NCBI GenBank assembly: GCA_009746045.1
Contig: RPFO01000127.1
Span: 2,005,061-2,069,060, forward strand
Origin: Mesostigma viride
Taxonomy: Eukaryota > Streptophyta > Mesostigmatophyceae > Mesostigmatales > Mesostigmataceae
Length of the DNA stretch: 64,000 nucleotides
Reading direction: 5' to 3'
This document shows, piece after piece, positions 47,401-56,300 of the stretch. Made by a program: the position numbers and the translations under genes. The stretch's first letter is position 1. Every line of letters starts with the position of its first letter. The notes beneath the pieces were generated by a model that had not been told where the DNA came from, did no database searches, and saw only the letters and a list, made by a program, of their open reading frames with translations.

Positions 47401-47661
47401 GTCGCAGGTCACTTCCATGGCACTTAAACGGTTCCTGATCGAGCGATGAGCTGGCCTAAGGTACATGGGATTCAACGAAGCCGTGCAGCCCGCGGCGGGG
47501 CAAGTCTGATTCGCTACCATCCAAAGTTCAAGGCATAACCTGCAAGCTGGATGCTGGCACTCTTCTTCCATGGGTTCTATCATAACCTTCGAACACTTCG
47601 TACATAATAAATCCTCAGGAATGGGCCGGGGGTTAAGCACCCGCGTAGGGTCGAACCCCAT
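32449..47661 (-). CDS. TRAF7: TRAF7-like RING / TRAF zinc-finger / WD40 E3 ubiquitin ligase, 11 exons
   Basis: Exons: 47661-47188, 46632-46477, 45273-44989, 44420-44301, 42930-42811, 41574-41458, 41112-40990, 39683-39564, 38346-38227, 32917-32792, 32550-32449 (stop). All junctions are phase 0; total 620 residues (human TRAF7 has 670). Exon 1 holds a C3HC4 RING (C20, C23, C35, H37, C40, C43, C54, C59; the last pair is spaced CPAAGC rather than CPxC) and TRAF-type Cys/His fingers that continue into exon 2. Exon 3 is a Gln/Ala/Glu-rich coiled coil. Exons 4-10 each encode exactly one WD40 blade, beginning (L/V/A/I)W and ending IK, IR or IQ. Exon 11 starts VW and gives a short tail. RING proteins of this build transfer ubiquitin, and the propeller binds partners; the substrate is unknown here. 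Blades 1 and 6 lack the GH dipeptide. Intron 1 uses a GC donor (CAG|GCAAGC). Intron 9 is 5.3 kb and mostly satellite. Confidence 0.85.
32629..32700. repeat. GC-rich trinucleotide repeats (CGG/CTG type), TRAF7-like intron 10
   Basis: (CGG)n interrupted by CAG, then (CTG)n, in the short last intron between exons 10 and 11. Confidence 0.85.
35633..35839. repeat. Variant block 1 (CCCAACGA) inside the octamer array
   Basis: About 26 consecutive units carry A-to-G at position 7. The block ends with a 7-bp unit (CCAACGA), then the array returns to CCCAACAA. Confidence 0.95.
35968..36191. repeat. Variant block 2 (CCCAACGA) inside the octamer array
   Basis: This block of 28 units opens with two CCCAACGT units and continues with CCCAACGA. 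About 128 bp of standard units separate it from block 1. The two blocks are of near-equal length, which suggests a segmental duplication within the array. Confidence 0.95.
38653..38725. repeat. Short direct repeat, TRAF7-like intron 8
   Basis: CATGAAAACGTGAGGCTCCT followed by GCAGCGG and TTTCCAGCA occurs twice at a period of about 35. Confidence 0.75.
39698..39904. repeat. (GGT)69 trinucleotide array next to a splice acceptor
   Basis: There are 69 perfect GGT units, which read (ACC)n in the transcript. The array ends 15 nt before exon 8 (39683) of the TRAF7-like gene, so it takes the place of the usual pyrimidine tract region. Poly-Gly, poly-Val, poly-Thr and poly-His frames over it are artefacts. 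Confidence 0.97.
40490..40762. repeat. 39-bp minisatellite, seven copies, TRAF7-like intron 7
   Basis: The unit comprises ATGACGTGCTTCCCTCCTGA followed by AACTGTCGTGCGAGGGCGG, with CTGCTGA and CTCCTGCA variants. Confidence 0.92.
42440..42660. repeat. 28-bp minisatellite, about eight copies, TRAF7-like intron 5
   Basis: GCTCCCTA(A/G)GGCCACTA(G/A) followed by CCAAACAAGG is repeated between exons 6 and 5 (coordinates descending in gene sense). Confidence 0.92.
43030..43252 (+). mobile_element. 5'-truncated non-LTR insertion with 12-bp target duplication, TRAF7-like intron 4
   Basis: About 200 bp are inserted between two copies of ATGGCAGGTCAC (left copy starting at 43030, right copy ending near 43252). 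The insert matches 1048-1164 joined directly to 1454-1533 of copy 1, ending in the CTCCCAACGGAG hairpin (43212-43223) and TTACAATTCA. By eye it is identical to copy 1 outside the nested element, so it is young. Antisense to the host gene. Confidence 0.88.
43718..43772. repeat. 15-bp tandem repeat, about four copies, TRAF7-like intron 4
   Basis: AAAGTGTGGCCAGCA is repeated, with one CCCGCA variant. Confidence 0.8.
44427..44493. repeat. 67-bp G run with three A interruptions, at a splice acceptor
   Basis: In the transcript this is a poly(C) tract that ends six bases before exon 4 (TTGCAG|CTCTGG), so it serves as an oversized pyrimidine tract. Length in the assembly may be unreliable. Confidence 0.9.
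45815..45930. repeat. 36-bp tandem repeat, about three copies, TRAF7-like intron 2
   Basis: ATGCCACTACCTCCGTGCCA followed by ATGTCAAACTTGTGAG is repeated at 45817, 45853 and 45889. Confidence 0.88.
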
Positions 47662-49480
47662 TTGTCTGCCTACGAACCAACAGCAAATTTAAATTACCGA
47701 AATGCAGCACAGGGTATCGATGCTTCAGAGCGGACTGTTGCGTTTGTGGCTCAACTCAAGGAACATTGTTGAGGCTCAACTCAAGGAACATTGTTCATGC
47801 TCAAGGAACAAAAGCGTGGGGAGCCGCCATTACCTAAATCCTGACATGCTAACAAAATTTAGATAGGATTAACTCCTCCGTCCAGGCTTAATTATTTGCT
47901 TGCAACTCGTCCTGCTACAGTATGTCAGCGCGGGGTGCTCCCTAGCAGGGCGGGCGAAGACTGGGCTCCCGATATGGACGTAGGGCATAAGGCGATTCGA
48001 TAGGAGGTCCCATGACTCCCCTCACTCGGCGCGCTATCTTTCGACGTGCTACTGTACACGTGTATTCCATTCCACAAATTTTCAATGCCGCGGATGCCCG
48101 GCCTCGGGCCACGTGGCCGGCAACGCGCCATGCGCCGGCAGCCGACGTGCCCGCAGCAAGCCCGCAGGTCCCCGGCTACCAGGTAGCTCTAGCCAGTGCC
48201 AGCGATACACGAACTCAATCGTCGATGGCGCTGTTACCTTAGCAGTTTTTGTAGACATCACCCAAAATGCTACAGTACTGTACGCCGGGCGAGTGGGTTA
48301 CGCCGTTATGGGTATGCTGCACAATAATGTTGTTCTATACACCTACGTATCCGGTCCTCGGCTGCTATAAATTTCTGTCGGTTCATCGCCGGGAGGGGAA
48401 TAGAGCGAACTACGTACCTAGCACGTTGATAATCAATATGGCGCTGTCTCAGCTAGTAGCGCTTGTATGCTGATCGATCTTCCTTACAAATAATTAAGTT
48501 TTTAACATCCGTTCGCCCGTTCCGGCAGCGGCAGATATTCAGGCAGTAATTTCCAACATATATATATATAGGTAGTGTCTCCTCGATATATATACCTTCT
48601 AGAAGTATATTATTAGCTTTTCTATCTATGCAAGAATAGATATATAATATACCGGCTATAAGCGCTCGCGCGCCACATGTAGCCATATTCTTCATACATA
48701 AGCAATATTATGGTAACTTCTCCCCTCCAGTGATGAATAAGGATTAATTGGCAGGCAGCTGCCCGCCATCATCTTATGACGTTTACTGTACGGGATCAAA
48801 CTCACATATTTATCGCGATGCTGCGTTCTTCTGTTGCAGTTTACATTCTATGGCGTGGTATACGTGCTCGAATAACACCTCTTGCAGGGACAGAAGCTAG
48901 GAAATTGGATTTCCTTATACATCTAAGCTCATTCAGCTGTGAAGTTCTCCTGGGCGTGTATGCATGCGCAGGTACGCAGCTGACCTCCCCCCGCCTTGTC
49001 CGTTTCGAATGGGGGCTGCAGCTTTTCGACGTTCCCTCGGTCCTGGGGTAGCAAGTCAGGTTACGCTCACGGCGACAAATCGACACATATATCTGCGTTG
49101 GTTCGCCAGCATGGGACTAGTCGTACTGACTAACTTACGCTAGCTCTGGGTGCATGGAGCGGGTTCAGTAGTCACGGAGACCTTAGGTTTTTTTGCCAGC
49201 TGTATGATCACGCGCACCGGCTAGCCGCTTTGATTAAAACTGTCAAGAGTTTGCCGTAAACATGGAAACAACCTCTTCGCTTGTGAAATTCCATTGAATA
49301 TCGAGTTTATGAGTGGAAAGCAATTGTGTGCCCTGTTTGTTGAGCATCAACTGTTAATTATTCGAATGCCAAGGCCAAAGATCAGCCCAATCGTTGGGCA
49401 TCTTGCCTTGCATGGAAAACTACATTACAAATATTTTTGTAGGAAACACATAGGCTTAGGGCTTCTTTTTTAGATAGATG
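47662..49480. other. Upstream region of the TRAF7-like gene, no gene recognised
   Basis: The promoter of the minus-strand gene should lie at the left end. CAAGGAACATTGTT occurs twice at 47758-47796. A frame of 91 codons at 48776-49051 shows no familiar motif. The stretch 48480-48700 is AT-rich with TATATA runs. Confidence 0.45.
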
Positions 49481-49620
49481 TTGTAGGTAGCTGATGTCGA
49501 TAGATTAGACCGGTAGGACTGTTTGCACCCATCCATCCATCCATCCATCGGGGTTAATGCTCCTTGACTCCCCAACGGGAGCACGAGTCTAATTAATTAA
49601 TTAATTAATTAACTAATTAA
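49480..49620 (+). mobile_element. 3' end of a short retroelement: (CATC)n, hairpin, TTAA tail
   Basis: GATAGATTAGACCGGTAGGA, then CCATCCATCCATC, then CTCCCCAACGGGAG (49568-49581) and a long TTAATTAATTAA tail. The same end is found at 61080-61187. Confidence 0.7.
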
Positions 49621-49639
49621 TTAATTAGGGCTTCTTCCT

Positions 49640-49980
49640 TAAAAATTAAATTAAATTAAATTATAACATGCCTCCGTTGGGAGGTCATGTAGCACATATT
49701 CCATGTTGGGTGCCCAGACCTGTGGAGGTGGGAGAAGCCGCGTAATCGACCTAACCTAACTCTAAGCTAACTTGTCTAGAAACTACGCTACTCAGCCAAA
49801 CGCCCCTTCACCTTGGGGGGGGGCGGTGGCTTGCCCATGCACAGGGGCTGGCGTGTGAGCCTGGACAATCTTCTGCCACCTCTTCTTGTTCTGCATGGCA
49901 GTCCAAAGAAGGGAGAGGGAGTGGATGCGGTGTTCAAACTGGGCTGGGACCACTAGGTCGGCCAGCAACATCTGCATGGT
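49640..49980 (-). mobile_element. 3' end of a non-LTR element, minus strand, with (TTTAA)n tail
   Basis: On the minus strand a 61-codon open tail (49977-49792) is followed by a GCGGCTTCTCCCACCTCCAC block shared with 1556-1590, then a CTCCCAACGGAG hairpin (49672-49683) and a TTTAA repeat tail. The protein tail is not recognised. Confidence 0.5.
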
Positions 49981-50031
49981 TTTAGTTCATGGCAGGTTTA
50001 CCTAGCTTCCTGGGAATGTCCTTGGGGCCAG

Positions 50032-50036
50032 GCCAG
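50032..50036. other. Target site duplication, left copy (GCCAG)
   Basis: Identical to 60830-60834 and directly abuts the LTR, as expected for a 5-bp integrase stagger. Confidence 0.9.
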
Positions 50037-50609
50037 TGTTACGCCGCGGATATCTACCTCCACCTCTACCTCTAATGGGCCTGATACTACCTAAACTGGT
50101 CAGACCTCCTCTACTTAACCCTCTGGCGAAAGACGAACGTGACGGAGCTGATCTCAATGCATTAACGTAAGTGTTACTATAATACGCCATACAACCATTT
50201 ATCAAAACCCGTTTACTCCAGGAATAGAGGAAGGAAACACAACTACACTGCCGTGACCCAAGCCTAAATGTGTCAATTCACTTAACACACGCCGAGTACA
50301 CACACAAGGGGTAGAACGCGCATAAATGGTCACCAACGGTCCAACACGCTCGGGCCGACATGGCCCTCGCCTACAGGTGCACGCTGGTCCACTAAATCTA
50401 CTGATGCACGCTGGTCCACTACATTCTACCACAGGATCAGGACCACTAGTAAAGTACGCGGCGCGGCGCCCAACGGCACCCAATGTACCACAGTACTGTT
50501 ACGAGGACAATAATGTCCCGGTAGGAGCCTAAACGTAAACCTAGGGACAACCGAGGCAAAGGACCTAATTTACGTCCGTAACTACAACGAATTGTTACGC
50601 GACGTAACA
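50037..50609 (-). repeat. 3' LTR of the chromovirus
   Basis: It starts TGTTACGCCGCG and ends CGCGACGTAACA on the plus strand, so the ends form an inverted TGTTAC/GTAACA pair. It differs from the 5' LTR at two positions (A/G near 50104 and A/G near 50177). Confidence 0.97.
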
Positions 50610-50620
50610 CCTCCCCCCCC
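50610..50620 (-). other. Polypurine tract
   Basis: GGGGGGGGAGG on the minus strand directly abuts the 3' LTR; it would prime plus-strand DNA synthesis. Confidence 0.85.
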
Positions 50621-50978
50621 ACAAAGGTAGGGAGCCCTCTCCCTACGTACAGGGAGGAAAACAAGGGGTAGGAAACCTAATGCACCCAGCACACACTAAC
50701 ACAGTCAGCAAGCCATCCAAGATACAAGGCACCAATAGTTCACACGGTCTCCACCACCACGCCGGGAGGTGTAGGGTTAGCCAGCACCAAGCCTGGTGGT
50801 AGGTTCCCCTAACTGCCTGGAACGGAGTCCTTGCCGGGGGGAACGGCACTGGGCAGGACACACAGAGTAAACCCATCAGCACCAAGGACCAAGAACGACC
50901 AGCCAACTGGCCAGAACATGAGGGCGACTCTACATACCGGAGGGACAACACCCTCAGGTCGGGCCTAAGGCCCTCTAT

Positions 50979-53277
50979 CTAATGGCCATCCGTCTGGTAG
51001 GTACCACGGGAGGCCAGCAGGACTTCCAGGTAGGCCTGGTAATGGGCCACATCCTCAACATTGTCATGCCTATCTACGGTGAGGAAAACATCGGCCCACA
51101 CGCCGTCAGGAAAAAGGCCCAGAAAGGCCCAGTAATACCTATGCTGAGTAAGAACGACCTGGCCCCGGGCCCAGTCCAGGAAACCGCAGGCAAAGAGGCG
51201 TAGGAAAGGCTCTACCGCGATCAGGCAGAGAGCCCGAAGGAGCAGGCGATGATACCGGATCCGAGGGCGCATACCCGTCGGGAAAAACAGATCTACCAGG
51301 GGCTCCACGTTGGACGGCCACAACCGGATGTGCCGAATCTCACGGGAACGCCACCGACGCGCACACTGGCGCGACCCGAATGTCTCTAGGTAGTCGCTGG
51401 CCCGAGGAGGAGGGTGACCGCGGGAGTCTAGACCCTGGCCCGGGAGGGGCGCCGGACGCCGGGCATCCCACTCGAGGATGGGCTGGAGGACCGTGGTGTA
51501 CGTAACACCCGGCACCGCAGGAAACTCTACCGTAAGGGCATCCGAAGCCATAATGCCCAGAGGCGGAGGGTAAGCCCACTGGAACCCACCGTAGGTGTCC
51601 AAGTCGTTGTGGCGCCTAGCCCAGCGATACAGAACGCGCCGAACCAGGATCTCACCCTGGAACACAGGATCAGCTAAAATAACCATGTCGAAAGGAGGCC
51701 GATCAGTCTCAATGGGTAGGCCACGATCCCGAGGCGCCCGACACACCTGGGAAAACCCGTAGGACATGGGCGAGATGGCAAGCTCGGCGGAGGCGCGCGG
51801 CAGGTCACACTGGCGGCAGGCGAGTGCGGACATACCACATCCAGGCACGGGCGTGTCGCGCGACTCCGGCGTCGCATGCACCACAGAAGGAGCCCTGTCC
51901 CGATCACCCTGGGACAACTCCCGGAGGGAGTCGGAAGCGCGGGTAGCGCGAGGATCCTGGCCGGTGGACCGAACAACCGCGGCCAAGGACAGAGAGGCCG
52001 AAGGGGCAGGGGCCGAAGCAGGGGCAGGAGCCGACACCGACGCAGGTGACACTGATACAGCAGAGGTCGCGCCGGACCCGAAGCCAGAGGGGGCCGTGAC
52101 GGACCCGCCGCCGAAGCTGGCGCGCCGGTCTCGGTGGCCGGTGCACCCTCAGGCCACATGTTAAAAATGGGGCCCGTAGGGACAGGCAGTCCTGCATAAG
52201 ATTGACTACCATCCAGGCTCCAGTCAGGAACCGGGATCCTCTGCGGGGGACCACCCTCCCAAAGCCTGGGCAGTCCGCTAGTGTCGCCAAAGAAGCCCCG
52301 CGACGGCTGCGACTGAGCTGGTGGAGGCTCGGAAGCAGCGACAGCGGGCGCGGTCACAGGGGCAGGGGACTCGCGCGTAGGCGCAGGTACAGCGGTCACA
52401 GGCGCAGAGGCAGCAGGAGTCGCAGCAGCCGCCGGAACCACAGCGACCGCGGGCGCCAGCGGGGGCGCGGGCGAAGCCGTAGTCGCCGGGGCAACAGAAG
52501 GGGTAGGAGGCGCGGATCCAGCTGGCGTAGCCGGGACCTGCGCCTGGGCCGCCAGGAAGGCCCCAAACGCCGTGGTCAGGGACTGGATCTGAGCCTGCAT
52601 AGCCGAGACCGTCGCCGAAAGAGGATCAGGCAAACCCGAAGGGGTAGGCTCCACTGCAACACCCCGGGTCGACCGAGGGGACGACGGGACCGGAGAGGGA
52701 GGAACAGACGCCGAGGAGGCGGACGCAGCGCTCGAGGCAGAATAATCTGGAGTATAATGTACCTCGGCTGGGGCGCCCGAAGGGGCAGGACCATCAACCG
52801 CTAGTCCCGCCGCCTGATCAGCTATCTCCATGAATTCTACGGCCCGTAAAAGGTCGCAGGGGTTCTCATCTACCTCAGCATCACCCTCAGCCGGAAGCCA
52901 AGGAAACACCTCCCGTAGGCAGGTACGGCCCACAGGGGTAGAGAGGTAGGAGAACACACGGCAACACCGGAGAACCGCATCTATCTGTTCCAAGGCGGGA
53001 CAGCGGAACCACACCCCAACAAACAGTGTCCGGCATCGTCGAACCCGTGCAGGACAAGCTGGTGCGGCTCATTAGGGGAAGGACCATACCACGTGACCCC
53101 GAAGAGGGCCGCCCTGACTAAGCTCGCATGTTGGGCCTGAAGGGCCGGCTGCACAACGCCACCCCGGTAACATGATCGCGACACCCAACGGCCCGGAAGG
53201 GCCTCGAAATACAGCTCAGGGTCCGGTAGGGGCAGGGACGGCAGCGGGCTCTCAGCCGGAGGGGTAGGCTCTGTCAT
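50979..53277 (-). CDS. Unrecognised third reading region of the chromovirus, env position, two frame changes
   Basis: Starts at ATG 53277, 77 nt after the pol stop, and runs in three overlapping frames: to about 53015, then 53014 to about 52095, then about 52090 to the stop at 50979; roughly 765 residues in all. Part 1 is a folded-looking domain (start MTEPTPPAES; includes LVRAALFGVTWYGPSP and later WFRCPALEQIDAVLRCC). Part 2 is a long Ala/Pro/Ser-rich linker with an amphipathic stretch (SAMQAQIQSLTTAFGAFLAA). Part 3 is a second folded-looking domain with many Trp, Arg and Tyr (DMVILADPVFQGEILVRRVL; HRYYWAFLGLFPDGVWADVF). Each frame change falls at a run of G, and one extra G would restore the frame, so they may be sequencing indels. 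No signal peptide or clear membrane anchor is seen, so I do not call it an envelope protein. Confidence 0.55.
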
Positions 53278-53353
53278 GACGGCTGCGGAGGGGAGGGGAC
53301 AACCAACCACCCGTCGACAGCAGACATAACATAAGAGAGGAGAAGGCCTACGA

Positions 53354-56300
53354 CTAGAGCTTGTGCAGGGTTTTATATTCCTGCAGCAGGCGACTACACC
53401 CATCTAGCTCACTCTCCGTATACCAAACCTTATCTACTTCACTACGAGCATACATCCACTTCACTTTATACTGACGCTGGGTACCGCGGCCCTTTTTGAT
53501 ATCTCGATGGGCCACGATGCTTTCTACTTCGTCTTCTACTTCCCCAGTGTCAGGATTATGCTCTAAAGGGGCAGGCGCTAACTCCCTGCCAGCGAACGTA
53601 CTAGGGTGGTACAGTTTAAGCTGGCTCCTATGGAAGGTGTTTGAATGCGTTTGCCAAGAGGTAGGGATATCGACTTTATACAAGAAATTTCCTACCCTAG
53701 ACAACACATGGAAGGGTCCTAAGAAGGCAGGCCTAAGTTTGACCTTCAGTTCTGCTTCAAACTTATGAGCAAAACGGCCAACACGGGGGCCTTCTACTAA
53801 TACTAGATCTCCTACTTCTATCTCAGGTGCTCGTCTATCTAAGGAGGCACGCAACCTAGCAAGGTACTTAGCCTGAGCTTTTTGATACCCTGAGATCGCG
53901 TGGTCATGAGCAGTTTTCATTCTATCTAGTAAGGACTGTACACCTTCTACAGTATCTCGGGACACATCATCCTTGTCCCGTAGAGGACTAGCTAAGAGAG
54001 AGGTAGGGGTAAGGGGCTGTCTCCCAGTATCTAAGAAGAAGGGCGTATATCCATGCGCAGCTTGGGGACAATTGTTGAGGGAGAACTCTACCAAACATAA
54101 ATAATCCTCCCAATCACTACCCGAGCCATTAACATAGTGCCTAAGCGCTTCTTCTACTACTCTATTAAGACGCTCTACTAAATGAGAGGAGGAGGAGTGG
54201 TAGGCAGTACCGTAGGTAACCTTGGTACCGATGGCAGCGAAAAACTGCTGCCAAAAATCTGAGGTAAATAATTTATCCTTATCACTAATAAACTGCCTAC
54301 TCAATCCATGATATCTATATACATTATTGAGGTATAGGCGTGCGCAATCACGTGCGGTGAGTTCTAAAGGACACGGCACAAGATGGCACATACGAGTAAA
54401 ACGATCTATGAACACAAGGATTTGGGCATTGCCCCTATCATTCTTTCTAAAAGGTCCTACAAAATCCATCATGATAGAATCCCAAGGCATGATAGGGTCA
54501 GGCAAGGTCCTAGGTTCTGCTATCTGTCCTACATTATTGGGTTTCATTTCCTGGCAAGATTGACAAGTTCTAACATACTCATCCACATCCTTATAAAGGG
54601 AAGGCCAGTAATAAGAGCGGGCTACTAGGTCCCGTACCCGTTTACCACCCTGGTGAGCAGCTAAGTCATGCAACTCAAAGAGCAAGGAGGAGCGACAGAT
54701 AGGAGGGACATACAGGCGCCATTGAGGGGGAGAATCTGCTATCTGCACATATAAAAACCCACCTACAAATTTACAAGGGTGCTTGCCTAATTGTTGGGGA
54801 TGTGCAGCAATGGCAGCTAATGCTTCCGGCTCAGTGGCCGTAAATCTACTAATAAGGCGTTCAAGATCAGAGGTAGGCATCGCTACAGAAGTATCCAGAA
54901 CAGGTTTAAAGAGATCTCCTACCGCCTTGCCGAAGAGAAGGGGAGGTCCTAGGGGGACTACGTTTTCATAAGACTTTCCTGACCTAGTCGCTATATGGCT
55001 AAGCGGTATAGAAATTTTATTTTTCCCCTCCCCCCCCACCGAGGCCACAGGAAGGGCCTCACACGGGAGAGAGAGTCCTACGTGAGAAAGGAGATCAGGC
55101 ATGCGAACAGCTGTATGAAAGAGGTAGGCATAGGAATCATCATCAGGTAGTTCACCATAAGGGGTTACACCCATAGTAGTAGGAACTAGAGTAATATTGA
55201 GAACATCAAGGTCCTCGAAGAAGGAATAGTCTGCACGACGAGAGAGTGCATCTGGTACTATGTTATCTACACCCTTGACATACTGAAGTTTAAAAGGGGA
55301 AAACTGTGCTAAAAATTCCATCCAGCGCGCTTGCCGAGGGGTAAGGTTGGGTTGGGAGAGAAGATGGGTAAGGGGACGATGATCCGTTTGGATAACTAAC
55401 CTATAAGGATCTAGCTCACAGGGTTCATTCAGGCAGACATCAAATTGAGCACCTTTAAGGAAGTGCTGCCACGCGTGGCAACAATACACCACAGCTAAGA
55501 GTTCCTGCTGGTGGACGGGATAGTTACGCTCCGCAGGGAGCATTGTCCTAGAGATATATTCAATTGGCTGTAAGCCCTGACCCTGATCCTGGAGAAGGAC
55601 ACCACCTATAGCTACTTTACTAGCATCTGTAGCCACAACAAAGGGTTTAGTAGTATCCGGTAGGATGAGTACAGGAGGGGAAAGGAGTAGGGATTTTAGG
55701 CACTGAAAAGCAGACTGACACTCACTACTCCAAACAAAGGGGATATCCTTCTTTAATAAATGATTAATAGGGGCTGCTATAGTGGCGAAACGCGGGATAA
55801 AACGCCTATAGTAAGAAGCAATTCCTAGGAAACTACGTACACCTTTAACGTCGGTAGGAGTAGGCCATTCCTGAATTGACTTAGTTTTATCCGGGTCGGT
55901 AGCGACCCCGGCATCTGACAGAACGTGCCCTAAAAATGGGACACTCCTACCCGAACGCACTTTAGCACGGCGCGCCCACAAAGAATTTTCAGCCATTATT
56001 TCTAATACTTTCTTTAAATCACGTAGGTGCGTTTCAAAATCAGGAGAGTAAATAAGAATATCATCTAAGTAAGCTTGAGCACAAGAACGGTCATGCTCAG
56101 ATAAAGAAACAGAGGAGAAGGAGGGATCCTTTAGATCAGAGGACACCTGAGGAAGATGAGAATTTCCCATAACAGGTCTAAGCACTTCATTCATTAACAT
56201 TTGAAAAGAGGCAGGCGAGTTACAGAGTCCCATAGCCGCTACTCTAAACTGGTAATGACCAAAAGGGGTAGCAAAGGCGGTTTTATGGCAATCCTCAGGA

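Noticed and set aside
51766-52804. Arg/Gly-rich plus-strand frames (for example 52202-52804)
   Set aside because: They are antisense shadows of the Ala/Pro-rich linker of the retrotransposon's third reading region.
50979-53277. Retroviral envelope gene
   Set aside because: It has the right position, but I see no signal peptide, fusion peptide, cleavage site or anchor, so an Env label is not supported.
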